Source: an uncultured Corynebacterium sp. (lineage in GTDB: Bacteria > Actinomycetota > Actinomycetes > Mycobacteriales > Mycobacteriaceae). Taken from it: 64,000 nucleotides of DNA. Shown here one piece after another: positions 16,213 through 24,050 of the stretch. The stretch's first letter is position 1. Every line of letters begins with the position of its first letter. A program made the position numbers and the translations under genes. Location: positions 1 through 64,000 of the forward strand of contig NZ_CAMIHD010000006.1 in assembly GCF_946222835.1 (NCBI RefSeq). Direction: 5' to 3'. Below the pieces are notes generated by a model. The model searched no databases and was not told the DNA's origin. It saw nothing but the letters and a program-made list of their open reading frames with translations.

Positions 16213-17790
16213 ATGGATTTTCTTCTTGCTATAGCAAATTTCCTAGTTAATGAGATTCTCTCCGTGCCGGCATTCCTCATCGGCATCATCACCGCGGTCG
16301 GCCTGGCCGCTATGGGACGCGGGGCCGGTAAAACCATTGGCGGCGCCATCAAGGCCACACTTGGCTTCTTGCTCATCGGCGCCGGCGCAGGCCTAGTCAC
16401 CGATTCTTTGGAACCGCTCGGTGCCATGATTACAGGCGCTACTGGCGCTCAAGGCGTGGTTCCGACCAATGAGGCCATCGTGGGCATTGCCCAGGATGAG
16501 TTCGGCAGCCAAGTCGCGTGGATCATGATCTTAGGCTTTGTGGTTTCCCTGCTCCTCGCCCGCTTTACGCCCATGAGCTATGTATTCCTCACCGGTCACC
16601 ACGTCCTTTTTATGGCCACACTTCTCACGATGGTGCTCGCCCCTGTCGGATACTCGTCCTGGATCGTCATCGCGTTTGGTGCGGCTCTACTCGGCATCCT
16701 TATGGTCTCCCTTCCAGCCATTGCGCACCCATTTACCCGCCGCATTACTGGAGATGATTCCGTAGCCATTGGGCACTTCGGCACTGCGGGGTATTTGGCT
16801 GCGGGCGGCGTCGGCAAGCTGGTTGGCGGCAAGGGCAAGAAGATGTCCCCGTCCACCGAGGACCTAAAGCTCCCGGAAGGCCTGCGATTCCTGCGCGATT
16901 CTATGGTGGCAACCGCGCTTTCCATGGCACTGATGTACGTGGTCCTTGCCGTGCTCTTCATTGCCCGCGCCGGCACTGAAGAAGCCTTTACGGCTTTCCC
17001 GGATGGTGCCACCGATGTGGGCAATTTCTTGATGCAGTCGGTTACCCAAGGCCTCCAGTTCGGCGTGGCCGTGGCCGTCATTCTTTTTGGCGTGCGCACC
17101 ATCTTGGGTGAGCTTGTTCCTGCTTTCCAAGGCATCGCCGCCAAGGTTGTACCCGGCGCGATCCCTGCACTGGATGCGCCCATCGTCTTCCCTTATGCCC
17201 AAAATGCTGTGTTGATCGGCTTCATTTCTTCCTTCATCGGTGGGCTTATCGGCCTTGCCATCCTTTCGGCGTGGTTGAATCCCGCCTTTGGCATCGCATT
17301 GATTCTGCCGGGGTTGGTGCCGCACTTTTTTACTGGTGGCGCGGCCGGCGTCTATGGCAACGCCACCGGTGGACGCCGCGGCGCGGCACTTGGTGCCTTT
17401 GTCAATGGCCTCATCATTACCTTCCTGCCGGCGTTCCTCCTCGGTGTTCTCGGCTCCTTCGGCTCTGCAAATACCACCTTCGGCGATGCCGACTTCGGCT
17501 GGCTCGGCCTGCTTCTGGGTTGGTCCACCAATGCCGGCGGTGCACTCGGGCTTATCTTCATTGCCCTCATCGCGCTGGCCATTTTGGCTTTGGGTTGGGT
17601 GTGCCAGCGCAAGCTTGTCGACGCCCACTGGGACCCCACCCCCTACCGTCCTTCCCCCACCAGCAACGCCGATGCCGCCGCAACCAGCGGTGCAACCGGC
17701 GCGGCTATTTCCTCCGGCACAGCCAAGAAGTACCCGAAGGTTCTGCCACCCGAAGGTGCGCCAGTTCCACCCGCCCGCATAGACCACTAA
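16213..17790 (+). CDS. PTS IIC, ascorbate-type permease (UlaA-like)
   Basis: A 525-residue polytopic membrane protein of the UlaA/SgaT family, which carries the sugar through the membrane as it is phosphorylated. About eleven hydrophobic segments are visible, starting with NEILSVPAFLIGIITAV, then FGSQVAWIMILGFVVSLLLA, and late VPHFFTGGAAGVYGNATG. The last 60 residues are a hydrophilic Ala/Thr/Pro-rich tail. It is co-transcribed with the IIA-IIB gene. The catabolic genes of the ula pathway (lactonase, epimerase, decarboxylase) are not here, so the true substrate is open. Confidence 0.9.
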   Translation: MDFLLAIANFLVNEILSVPAFLIGIITAVGLAAMGRGAGKTIGGAIKATLGFLLIGAGAGLVTDSLEPLGAMITGATGAQGVVPTNEAIVGIAQDEFGSQVAWIMILGFVVSLLLARFTPMSYVFLTGHHVLFMATLLTMVLAPVGYSSWIVIAFGAALLGILMVSLPAIAHPFTRRITGDDSVAIGHFGTAGYLAAGGVGKLVGGKGKKMSPSTEDLKLPEGLRFLRDSMVATALSMALMYVVLAVLFIARAGTEEAFTAFPDGATDVGNFLMQSVTQGLQFGVAVAVILFGVRTILGELVPAFQGIAAKVVPGAIPALDAPIVFPYAQNAVLIGFISSFIGGLIGLAILSAWLNPAFGIALILPGLVPHFFTGGAAGVYGNATGGRRGAALGAFVNGLIITFLPAFLLGVLGSFGSANTTFGDADFGWLGLLLGWSTNAGGALGLIFIALIALAILALGWVCQRKLVDAHWDPTPYRPSPTSNADAAATSGATGAAISSGTAKKYPKVLPPEGAPVPPARIDH

Positions 17791-17827
17791 CCGCGCGCCA
17801 CGCCCCGAAGGGCGCTACAGTATCCCT

Positions 17828-18439
17828 ATGCAGCGCCCTTCCCTGTTCCCTCTCGCGTCCGTCCTCCTCGCTACCGGTCTTGCGCTAGGCGCCTGCGGCT
17901 CCGGTTCAGACTCCAGCTCTGGTTCCGCCCCAGCAGAAGAGCCAGCCTTCTCTACCGCACAGGACAATAGCTCTGCCGCGGGCGAAGCCGAAGAAGAATC
18001 CAGCCCGGAGAAGGACACGAAGCAACGCCGCACCGAGACGGTCACTAAACAGGCCGAACCGGATCAGCCCGCTCCGCCAGCCGGCGGCAACCACAACATC
18101 ACCGTAGGCCAGATTGGCGGCTACTGCGGCACATCTTCATCAGGCGATTCCATCGACGCCGGCGATGCCACCTCCTGCGAATTCGCCGCCGCGGTCTTTG
18201 ACGCCGCGATGCAGGCTAGCTACACCATGCGTTCGAAAGATCCCACAGTAACGGCGGTATACCACGCAAATATCACTGCCAGCAGCCCAGTGACCAAACA
18301 GTCCTATAACCTGGATTGCCGCATGGGCAGCGACCAGCGGGTGCTCACCTGCGAAAAGCCCGGCGATAAAACGGTGCGCGCCTCTTTTGAAACCGCGGAC
18401 CAAAGCGTGTGGACCAAGCGCGTGGCCACTACCAACTAA
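17828..18439 (+). CDS. Small secreted lipoprotein
   Basis: A 203-residue protein with signal peptide and lipobox ALGAC, the lipidated residue being Cys23. A low-complexity Ser/Glu/Ala linker runs to about residue 75. The C-terminal domain (residues 85-203) is beta-rich with four Cys, probably two disulfides: YCGTSS, TSCEFAA, LDCRMG and LTCEKPG. The pattern is common in corynebacterial surface lipoproteins without known function. It lies 37 bp after the PTS IIC gene in the same direction and may be read with it. Confidence 0.75.
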   Translation: MQRPSLFPLASVLLATGLALGACGSGSDSSSGSAPAEEPAFSTAQDNSSAAGEAEEESSPEKDTKQRRTETVTKQAEPDQPAPPAGGNHNITVGQIGGYCGTSSSGDSIDAGDATSCEFAAAVFDAAMQASYTMRSKDPTVTAVYHANITASSPVTKQSYNLDCRMGSDQRVLTCEKPGDKTVRASFETADQSVWTKRVATTN

Positions 18440-18468
18440 CCGCTACTCCAGGAACTAACCAGACCGAA

Positions 18469-18849
18469 CTAGATCAACCGTTCAGCAAACCATTCTGCAA
18501 TGAAGCCTTCCTTCTTATCGCGCGCAGCGGCCACGGTTTCAACGAGCTCCACAATCTCTTCATCGGCGATTGGCCCGAGCCCAAAGCCTTCGATTTCTAA
18601 ATAGGTGGAGGCACATACCTAGGCGATTCGCTTATTGCCGTCGACGAATGCATGCGCTTTTGCCAGATAGTGCAACAACGCTGCAGCCCTATCCAGTGCA
18701 GATGGGTGCAAGTACTCTCCGCCGAAGGTCTGTAAAGGGGTGGCCAATGCTGACTCAAGTTTCGAGCGGTCGAGGAGGTTGCCATCCCGACCGACGAGTT
18801 GACGGTTCAGTCGAACTACGTCTTCCACCGGAAGGCAGTACTCATTCAT
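18469..18849 (-). pseudogene. Doc/Fic-family toxin, interrupted by an in-frame TAG
   Basis: The frame encodes a complete 126-residue Doc-type Fic protein, except that codon 77 is TAG. The Fic core HAFVDGNKR is intact at residues 66-74; the amber codon follows two residues later, then the same frame continues with VCASTYLEIEGFG and ends in AEWFAERLI. A single TGG-to-TAG change would explain it, although which codon was ancestral is inferred. The truncated 76-residue product keeps the active motif but loses the C-terminal helices. Doc proteins phosphorylate EF-Tu in known cases. The start codon overlaps the antitoxin stop (ATGA). Confidence 0.85.
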
Positions 18850-19416
18850 CGGGTTGCAAGGATCTCAAGAGCGCCCTTCCAGCGTTCTACTGAAGCTTGC
18901 AAGCGCTGCTGCAGGTCGGCACCGGAAAGATTCTGCACAGAAAGCATAGGCCGCGTCGGCCCTTCAACACCACGAGCTTCCTGCAAGGCATAGCATTTTT
19001 TTCATTTCCAGCTGCGAAATAGGTTCGTTAGTTTTCACCTCGGAGCCCATCTGACCACGAGCGGCAATCCATGGGCGTTCCGAGTGCGTAAGTTCAATCA
19101 GTTCGTTGGAGGTCTTATCACCATAAAAGGCAATCACGGCATCAATAATCTTTTCGGCTTCGTCTCCTATGGCCTCTGCGTCAGCTCCCGGTAGCACCGT
19201 AGAGGCTTTCTCGGAGCGTTGATATTTATTCTCGCGATAGAGGTTAGGTTCAACCGGACCGTCTGTCCACGCCTGAAATTCATTCGAGACAAGGGGTCGC
19301 CCGTACCAGCCCAGACTCCATGCTTGGCAGTAATAGGTAAGTTTCTCGAGCTTCCACGCATCGACCCACCCCAGTTTGTTGTAAATAACCTGCGCGACGT
19401 CTACTGCTGTTGCCAT
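18846..19416 (-). pseudogene. Panacea-domain (DUF4065/SocA-like) antitoxin, frameshifted in a poly-A run
   Basis: The N-terminal 138 codons encode a Panacea domain: MATAVDVAQVIYNKLGW, then LEKLTYYCQAWSLGW, EFQAWTDGPVEPNLY, and SNELIELTHSERPW. At 18996-19002 the minus strand has seven A residues. As written the frame ends at 18964 after 150 residues. With one A fewer the frame continues through KKCYALQEARGVEGPTRP and SVQNLSGADLQQRLQASVE to a TGA that overlaps the toxin ATG, giving about 189 residues. AGGAGGGG precedes the ATG. TATACT and TATACA elements in the 80 bp upstream could be -10 sites. Panacea domains are known antitoxins of many unrelated toxins. Confidence 0.82.
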
Positions 19417-19514
19417 GGCCCCTCCTCGCCTAGTGCGTAGCAATTTTTACGTGTATAGAGCCAAAATTCTTTAGCCAGTATAGCCTTCCTCATCTGTTAT
19501 ATGAAGGTCACACT

Positions 19515-19920
19515 CTACCCCACAAAATCATCTTCAGTGGGCCACAGCAGCTCCACGTCCTCGGGTATTCCGGCGAGCACGTCCAGGGACTTCTTGAGCT
19601 CGGCTAAGTCGAGGCCGGCCTCCTTACATGCCTCAAATAGCTACGCGGATGCATTCGGCACAGGTGCGGAGGGAGGCGCCGTCGGCAGTTAGGGCAGCGA
19701 GGGTCCGGCGTTCAACGTCAGGATCGCGCCAGCGCTGCACATAGCCCTGCTTTTCCAGGCGCTTGGGAAGTGGCGTGAGCGTGCCACTATCCAGGCCCAA
19801 GCGGGAGTCGATGAATTTCAACGGCACTGGCTCATCCGCCTCCCACAGCACCAGCATGACCAGGAACTGCGGATAGGTCAGCCCGAGCTCCGCCAAAAGC
19901 GGGCGGTAGGAGCGCACCAC
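19515..19920 (-). pseudogene. ohrR: ohrR remnant (MarR-family peroxide-sensing repressor)
   Basis: The translated core RSYRPLLAELGLTYPQFLV and FIDSRLGLDSGTLTPLPKRLE is clearly OhrR. Two lesions are visible. The N-terminal 25-30 residues, including the redox-sensing Cys of the LCFALYSA region, are missing, because homology stops at about 19920 where the 3' end of an ohr copy begins on the other strand. Near 19645 an extra T shifts the frame, giving a stop, while the next frame continues EACKEAGLDLAELKKSLDVL to a stop at 19515. A GTG at 19920 could start a short product, but it should not sense peroxide. Confidence 0.82.
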
Positions 19921-19924
19921 TACC

Positions 19925-20017
19925 CAGCGCCGTGCCGAAGCCGCCCACCAGGTCTGCCCCTACTCCAATGCCACCCGGGGCAATATCGAGGTCACCGTGA
20001 GCGTCGTCGAAGATTAG
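19925..20017 (+). pseudogene. 3' fragment of a second ohr gene
   Basis: The plus strand encodes QRRAEAAHQVCPYSNATRG followed by NIEVTVSVVED and a TAG at 20015. This is the C-terminal end of an Ohr protein, close to but different from the intact Ohr that starts 54 bp later (its end reads AAHQMCPYSKATRGN). The upstream 80% of the gene is absent; the fragment abuts the truncated ohrR. A deletion between divergent ohrR and a first ohr copy would give this junction. Confidence 0.8.
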
Positions 20018-20025
20018 CGTTCTTG

Positions 20026-20047
20026 CGTACAATCGGCGGACGTACAA
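20026..20047 (+). promoter_or_regulatory. Repeated CGTACAA motif before ohr
   Basis: CGTACAA occurs at 20026-20032 and 20041-20047 in the only 54 bp between the ohr fragment and the intact ohr. TACAA half-sites are typical of OhrR operators, so this may be a surviving operator or promoter, though one of the two arms is not inverted. Confidence 0.35.
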
Positions 20048-20071
20048 AGACCCGATAGAAAAGGAGTCATC

Positions 20072-20491
20072 ATGGACGCCGTATACACCACCGAAGCACT
20101 GTCCACCGGAGCAGGCCGCGACGGCCGCTCTGTAGTTAAGGATTCCGATCTGGACTTCACCATGACCGCCCCGAAGGAAATGGGCGGCAGCGGTGAGGGC
20201 GCTAACCCGGAGCAGCTTTTCGCTGCCGGCTACGCCGCCTGCTACCACTCCGCGCTCAAGGCAGTGGCCAAGGACAAGGGCGTTGACGCGGAGAACTCCT
20301 CCGTCGGTGCCCGCGTTTCCCTGGGCAAGAACGACGAGGGCTTCTTCCTCGGCGTTGACCTCGAGGTCACCATCCCAGGTGTCGAGGACGCCAAGGCACA
20401 AGAGCTTGCCGACGCCGCACACCAGATGTGCCCTTACTCCAAGGCCACCCGCGGCAACATCGAAGTCAACGTTGGAGTTGCGCAGGACTAA
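20072..20491 (+). CDS. ohr: Organic hydroperoxide resistance protein Ohr
   Basis: A 139-residue thiol peroxidase of the Ohr/OsmC family that reduces organic and fatty-acid hydroperoxides in the cytoplasm. Both catalytic cysteines are present: Cys57 in AACYHSAL and Cys120 in CPYSKATRGN. The length and the NPEQLFAAGYAACYHSA signature are normal. AAAGGAG precedes the ATG. The usual partner repressor OhrR is broken next door, so expression may be unregulated here or governed by another regulator. A GC-rich hairpin with a T tail follows. Confidence 0.95.
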   Translation: MDAVYTTEALSTGAGRDGRSVVKDSDLDFTMTAPKEMGGSGEGANPEQLFAAGYAACYHSALKAVAKDKGVDAENSSVGARVSLGKNDEGFFLGVDLEVTIPGVEDAKAQELADAAHQMCPYSKATRGNIEVNVGVAQD

Positions 20492-20513
20492 TTCCTAGTC
20501 TTCCCTCCCCCAG

Positions 20514-20552
20514 CCCACGCCGCGCCATCAAGCGCGCCGCGTGGGTATTTTT
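20514..20552 (+). terminator. Terminator after ohr
   Basis: CCCACGC at 20514 pairs with GCGTGGG at 20539-20545 with a mostly paired inner stem, followed by TATTTTTAT. Confidence 0.75.
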
Positions 20553-20631
20553 ATGCGTTGTGCAACCTCTCAGTTCGGCATTCTGCCCTAGGGCCGACTC
20601 GACACACCAGCAAGGCCCAAACCTTATTCTT

Positions 20632-20708
20632 TAAAATCGCCGGTTTTTATGAATTAGCCCGCCAGCTGGGGCGCCTAACTTATAAAATCGGCGATTTTTA
20701 ACAATTAG
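20632..20708. repeat. Two 26-bp direct repeats, each with an internal dyad
   Basis: Copies at 20632-20657 and 20683-20708, 51 bp apart, are alike at about 22 of 26 positions. Both start TAAAATCG and end AATTAG. The second contains a perfect dyad, AAAATC-GGC-GATTTT; the first has one mismatch (AAAATC-GCC-GGTTTT). The second copy ends over the stop codon of the minus-strand relic at 20705. Such paired dyads look like operators or element-end repeats. Confidence 0.6.
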
Positions 20709-20818
20709 GGTTCCTCTCGGCCTTCCTTTAACCGCGCTAATTGATCGATTTGGACCTCGCTAAAATAGTCCCAGACGAGCTCGAGCGAGCTGAACTCCTT
20801 CCCCTCGCCACGCTCCGA
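20705..20818 (-). pseudogene. Possible 3' gene relic of unknown family
   Basis: An open minus-strand frame without a start codon reads EFSSLELVWDYFSEVQIDQL and ends ARLKEGREEP before a TAA inside the second repeat copy. The composition looks coding, but only about 37 codons are left and the upstream end is closed by a stop. I cannot name the family with confidence; AAA-type DUF4143 ATPases end in similar charged tails, which is only a guess. Confidence 0.35.
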
Positions 20819-20837
20819 TTAGGCACGAGTTTGTTGA

Positions 20838-22604
20838 TTAGCCTTCAAGAGCCCTAGATAACTCCACATTCTCGTAGTAAGCAGAATGCGACTGCACTGC
20901 CTCGCTCACGTCGTGATTGACCGCGAAATTAGCGTCCAAGCCCTCGAAGCCTATCGCCTTCCTTCCGCCCATTGCTGCAGGGTATAGGTATCCGAGGACC
21001 TTGTCATTCTGGGAGTGATAGTTGTGGACTACACCAGATAAGGCTTCACCAGCAGAATCCCACTTCGCATCTTGACCAATGGCCGCGCCCAGAAGGTGCA
21101 CGGCTTCAACCCGGACCTCGTTGTCAGTTCCGGCAGCGCCCGCAAGTGCAGTAGCGAGGTTGAGCATGACGCGGCCGCCCAAGCTATGCCCTACGAGTAC
21201 TACGGACTCTAGGTTGGAGCGCTGGATAATTGCGGCGAGCGTCATTGCTGTCTTATTAGCACGGTTAACCGCAACCGTCCACGGGTTCTTAACCAAATCC
21301 AGGGCGCCTAGTGCGAAACCAGCAGGTGTTGCCTTTTTAGCCAACTTCTTACCAGCATGTTTGACCATCCCCTTCAACACGGCGCCGCCGGCGAAACCAG
21401 CACCCGGAGCTAGGAAACCGGCAAGCTCCAGCATTTCCTTGCTGCCCCACGTCACGAGATAAATCGGAGAATCAGGGTAGGCGGCTTCGACCGCCTTAAC
21501 TTCTGTACGCCAATCGAGCTTCTTCTCAGTGGTAAAACCACGTGCAATCAAGACGGGCGTACCGCTCCCCTTGCGGACGCACTGAATATCAAAGGAGTCA
21601 TCCTCGCCAATATAGGAGTTAAGCGCTTTTACTCCGTATGCGGAGCCGAGCAGTCCACCAGCAGCAGCGACGACCATGCTGCCGCCAGCCATACCTAAAC
21701 CGCCAGAAGCCAAGGAGCCGAAACCGAGCACTGCCAGACCAGCGTTTTGTGCTACTGCGCCAGAAAAGCCTAGGAACGTAGTACCTACCGCACCACCGAC
21801 CATGGGAGCTGCCAGCAATCCACCGGTAGCGCCCAGGGCTAGAGTTGCGACGCCGGCCGCCGCAAGCTTGGCTGCGCGACCAACATTGGCCGCCTTAAAT
21901 TCGCGCAGCTCGCGCCACTGGGTGAGGTCATCAATGCGATGCTCGAGGCGCTCAAAGTCCGGAACCTGATGAAGGTGTTCTGCACACACGGCCGGCAACG
22001 CAACCAAGCCCAGGCCGGCAGCGGCGAAGTGATCGCACTGGGGCATGGTGCAGTGGGATGTCGCCGAGCCGCAGTTCTCGCACACGTATAGGGATTTAGA
22101 CGTGGATTTCCTGTGGGTGGACTTGGTCAGGCAGCGGGAGCACCAGCCTTCTTCGGTGTCGCTGCTCAGCGTGTCCATGAGCTCAGCCAAAGTGGTAGCC
22201 AATTTTGCAGAAGCAATGGCTTGCTCCCTAAGCTCTTGGACCTCTCCCTCGTGGCGCTTGACTGCGCGCTTTACCGCCTTAGCAGCGAAGTCTCTTTGAT
22301 CGTCTGGGCTAATAAACTCGTTATTGAAATTGAAGTCTTCCTGAACCGCAGCCACGACAGACGGAAGTTGCGCTTCCATATCATCCGACTCCTTCTGCCC
22401 CACTGCGGCAAGCCACAGCGCATCAACTATAGCCGGCGATCCAGTAAGCTCCGCATCACCCTCTACCTCCGGCGACTGGACATCACCATGCCGCGCAACA
22501 CGTACAACCCGCCCAAGATTGGAACGCAGCTCGCAGGAAAAAGAGCCATCATCCTCAGAGTTGAACGAAATTGCGGCAGACTCAATGGAGTTCTTCTTGG
22601 CCAT
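20838..22604 (-). CDS. DUF726 alpha/beta-hydrolase-like membrane-associated protein
   Basis: A 588-residue protein. The N-terminal 150 residues are acidic. A zinc-ribbon-like cluster follows at about 150-205 (CSRC, CENC, CTMPQC, then a late Cys/His pair). Gly/Ala-rich hydrophobic segments from about 245-330 (e.g. GVATLALGATGGLLAAPMVG) suggest membrane insertion. The C-terminal third is an alpha/beta hydrolase of the DUF726 group with nucleophile elbow GHSLGG near residue 473. The eukaryotic relative is TMCO4; bacterial function is unknown. AAAGG precedes the ATG. It stands alone. Confidence 0.82.
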   Translation of the reverse strand: MAKKNSIESAAISFNSEDDGSFSCELRSNLGRVVRVARHGDVQSPEVEGDAELTGSPAIVDALWLAAVGQKESDDMEAQLPSVVAAVQEDFNFNNEFISPDDQRDFAAKAVKRAVKRHEGEVQELREQAIASAKLATTLAELMDTLSSDTEEGWCSRCLTKSTHRKSTSKSLYVCENCGSATSHCTMPQCDHFAAAGLGLVALPAVCAEHLHQVPDFERLEHRIDDLTQWRELREFKAANVGRAAKLAAAGVATLALGATGGLLAAPMVGGAVGTTFLGFSGAVAQNAGLAVLGFGSLASGGLGMAGGSMVVAAAGGLLGSAYGVKALNSYIGEDDSFDIQCVRKGSGTPVLIARGFTTEKKLDWRTEVKAVEAAYPDSPIYLVTWGSKEMLELAGFLAPGAGFAGGAVLKGMVKHAGKKLAKKATPAGFALGALDLVKNPWTVAVNRANKTAMTLAAIIQRSNLESVVLVGHSLGGRVMLNLATALAGAAGTDNEVRVEAVHLLGAAIGQDAKWDSAGEALSGVVHNYHSQNDKVLGYLYPAAMGGRKAIGFEGLDANFAVNHDVSEAVQSHSAYYENVELSRALEG

Positions 22605-22900
22605 GGCGCGTAGCCTTTCAGTAAAGGATTAAGGAATATTTAGATTTTATACCAATCCTTCAACACACAGCGCCTTAGAGCCGCTTGCCGACGCCCCATC
22701 TTCCCCACACCTCGACTTTCCGCCAGGAATGAGGAAAGCTCATGGCAAGCGCCCGTCACCACAGCGGATTCGCTGCACTCAGCTATGTGATCTCGTAGTC
22801 TCACCTGGGCAGAAACGCACCCCCTTGGCCCCGAACTGCTCTTCAGACCCGATACTGGTTGTACCAGAACATCCTAGAATCAGTTCACATGCTGCCAGAC
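22605..22900. other. Intergenic region with one 13-mer copy
   Basis: No gene could be supported in these 296 bp. It holds one copy of the recurrent 13-mer (22683-22695) and presumably the promoter of the DUF726 gene. Confidence 0.5.
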
Positions 22901-23326
22901 CTATTCTTCCCTTTCCCTTCTTCTGGCTTGCCTGCGCTCACGCCTTCGAGCACGTTTTGCTTTGCGGATGTCGACAACCCAACGCGGAACAAACGGCCAC
23001 GGAAGCGGAATCCCGAACGCACCCGTGCATCCAATGAAGAACAGGATGAGAGCTGCCATGGACGAATACATCAGCACGGTTGTGACAAATTCAGGAGGGT
23101 TTACACTTTCGACCAACCCTGCGATACCGCCAACGCCGAAAAATAGCGAGCCGTAAGGATAGAAGAAGAGGACGCCATCCCTCTCCATGCCTTCCCAGGC
23201 GGGTTCGTCATACCACTCTTCCGATCTGGGATCCCTGCGCACATCCAAAATGTAGTAGGTCCAGAAGAGCACCATGACAAGCACTGACCCGGCGCAAAAG
23301 AGCAGATCCCCAGTATCCAAGTCCAT
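22901..23326 (-). CDS. Small membrane protein of unknown function
   Basis: A 141-residue protein with three hydrophobic segments: residues 8-28 (FCAGSVLVMVLFWTYYIL), about 55-75 (YGSLFFGVGGIAGLV) and about 82-108 (MYSSMAALILFFIGCTGAFG). A highly basic C-terminal tail (RKAKRARRRERRQARRRE) would face the cytoplasm under the positive-inside rule. There are no recognisable domains. It lies between DUF726 and the insertion-sequence remnants, in the accessory stretch. Confidence 0.65.
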   Translation of the reverse strand: MDLDTGDLLFCAGSVLVMVLFWTYYILDVRRDPRSEEWYDEPAWEGMERDGVLFFYPYGSLFFGVGGIAGLVESVNPPEFVTTVLMYSSMAALILFFIGCTGAFGIPLPWPFVPRWVVDIRKAKRARRRERRQARRREREE

Positions 23327-23638
23327 AGATTAGGCCTCCCGTGGCTGCCGGCTGCGGTATGTAATTTAAACGCTACCAGCGTTCACTGGGGAGAGTACTG
23401 AGACGAAAGCGAAATATGGATGCGCACAAGCACCCGAGTCAAGGACAATGTATAAGAGATACGGCTTTATGATGCTTTTAGCCTTGCGACCAGGAGGCTC
23501 CTTTCCTTTAGCGTGTCTAGCTTCCACAGCGTTCGCGCCACGCGGACGCACCCGCTTTCGCCCTGCTCACTATCGAGTCTTCTGCCACCTTGCTTGCCGA
23601 CGCCCTCCCAACCAACCCCTCGGCTACCGAGGTCGGTC

Positions 23639-23811
23639 CCCAACTCCTTGACTGCGGCCTTGAGCGAAACATGTGAATGGTCCTCGTACATCGCGACCGC
23701 GTCGCGCTTGATCTGATCCGAATAAACCTCCCTAGGCATGGAGGTAAACTGTCCCCTCCCCGACCCAACACGGCAGGAAGCAGAGGTGTCTACCAAACAG
23801 GGGTCAGTTCC
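23639..23811 (-). mobile_element. IS3-family remnant: terminal repeat plus start of orfA
   Basis: GGAACTGACCCCT on the minus strand (23799-23811) matches the TG-rich IS3-type terminal inverted repeat. Within, after a ribosome site, MPREVYSDQIKRDAVAMYED starts at 23739 and is the N-terminus of an IS3 OrfA transposase; homology ends after about 33 codons. No orfB or second end is present. The rest of 23327-24050 holds no gene. It marks the left edge of the AT-rich island. Confidence 0.72.
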
Positions 23812-23866
23812 TTCACCCCTTGACACCACGAATAGAACTCAAGGCAAATGCCTAGGAACAAAACTC

Positions 23867-23896
23867 GGGGCACTTCACAAAACCTGGGACACTTCA
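23867..23896. mobile_element. Possible insertion-sequence end (IS481-like)
   Basis: GGGGCACTTCA at 23867 and GGGACACTTCA at 23886 form a 19-bp-spaced direct repeat with CAAAACCT between. This arrangement resembles the leader end of IS481-type elements. No transposase is present, so it is a scar at best. Confidence 0.35.
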
Positions 23897-24050
23897 GCTC
23901 CGCATGTTAATCGCCCAAATCTCTAGATGCGAAAGTCAAATGCAACACTGACACAGAACATTCGCTTTTCAATCCACCAAGTAAAGTAACTAAATAAGGA
24001 AGTGTCCAACCTATCTACTAGGACCATCCCCGAAAAGAATCTAATTGGAT

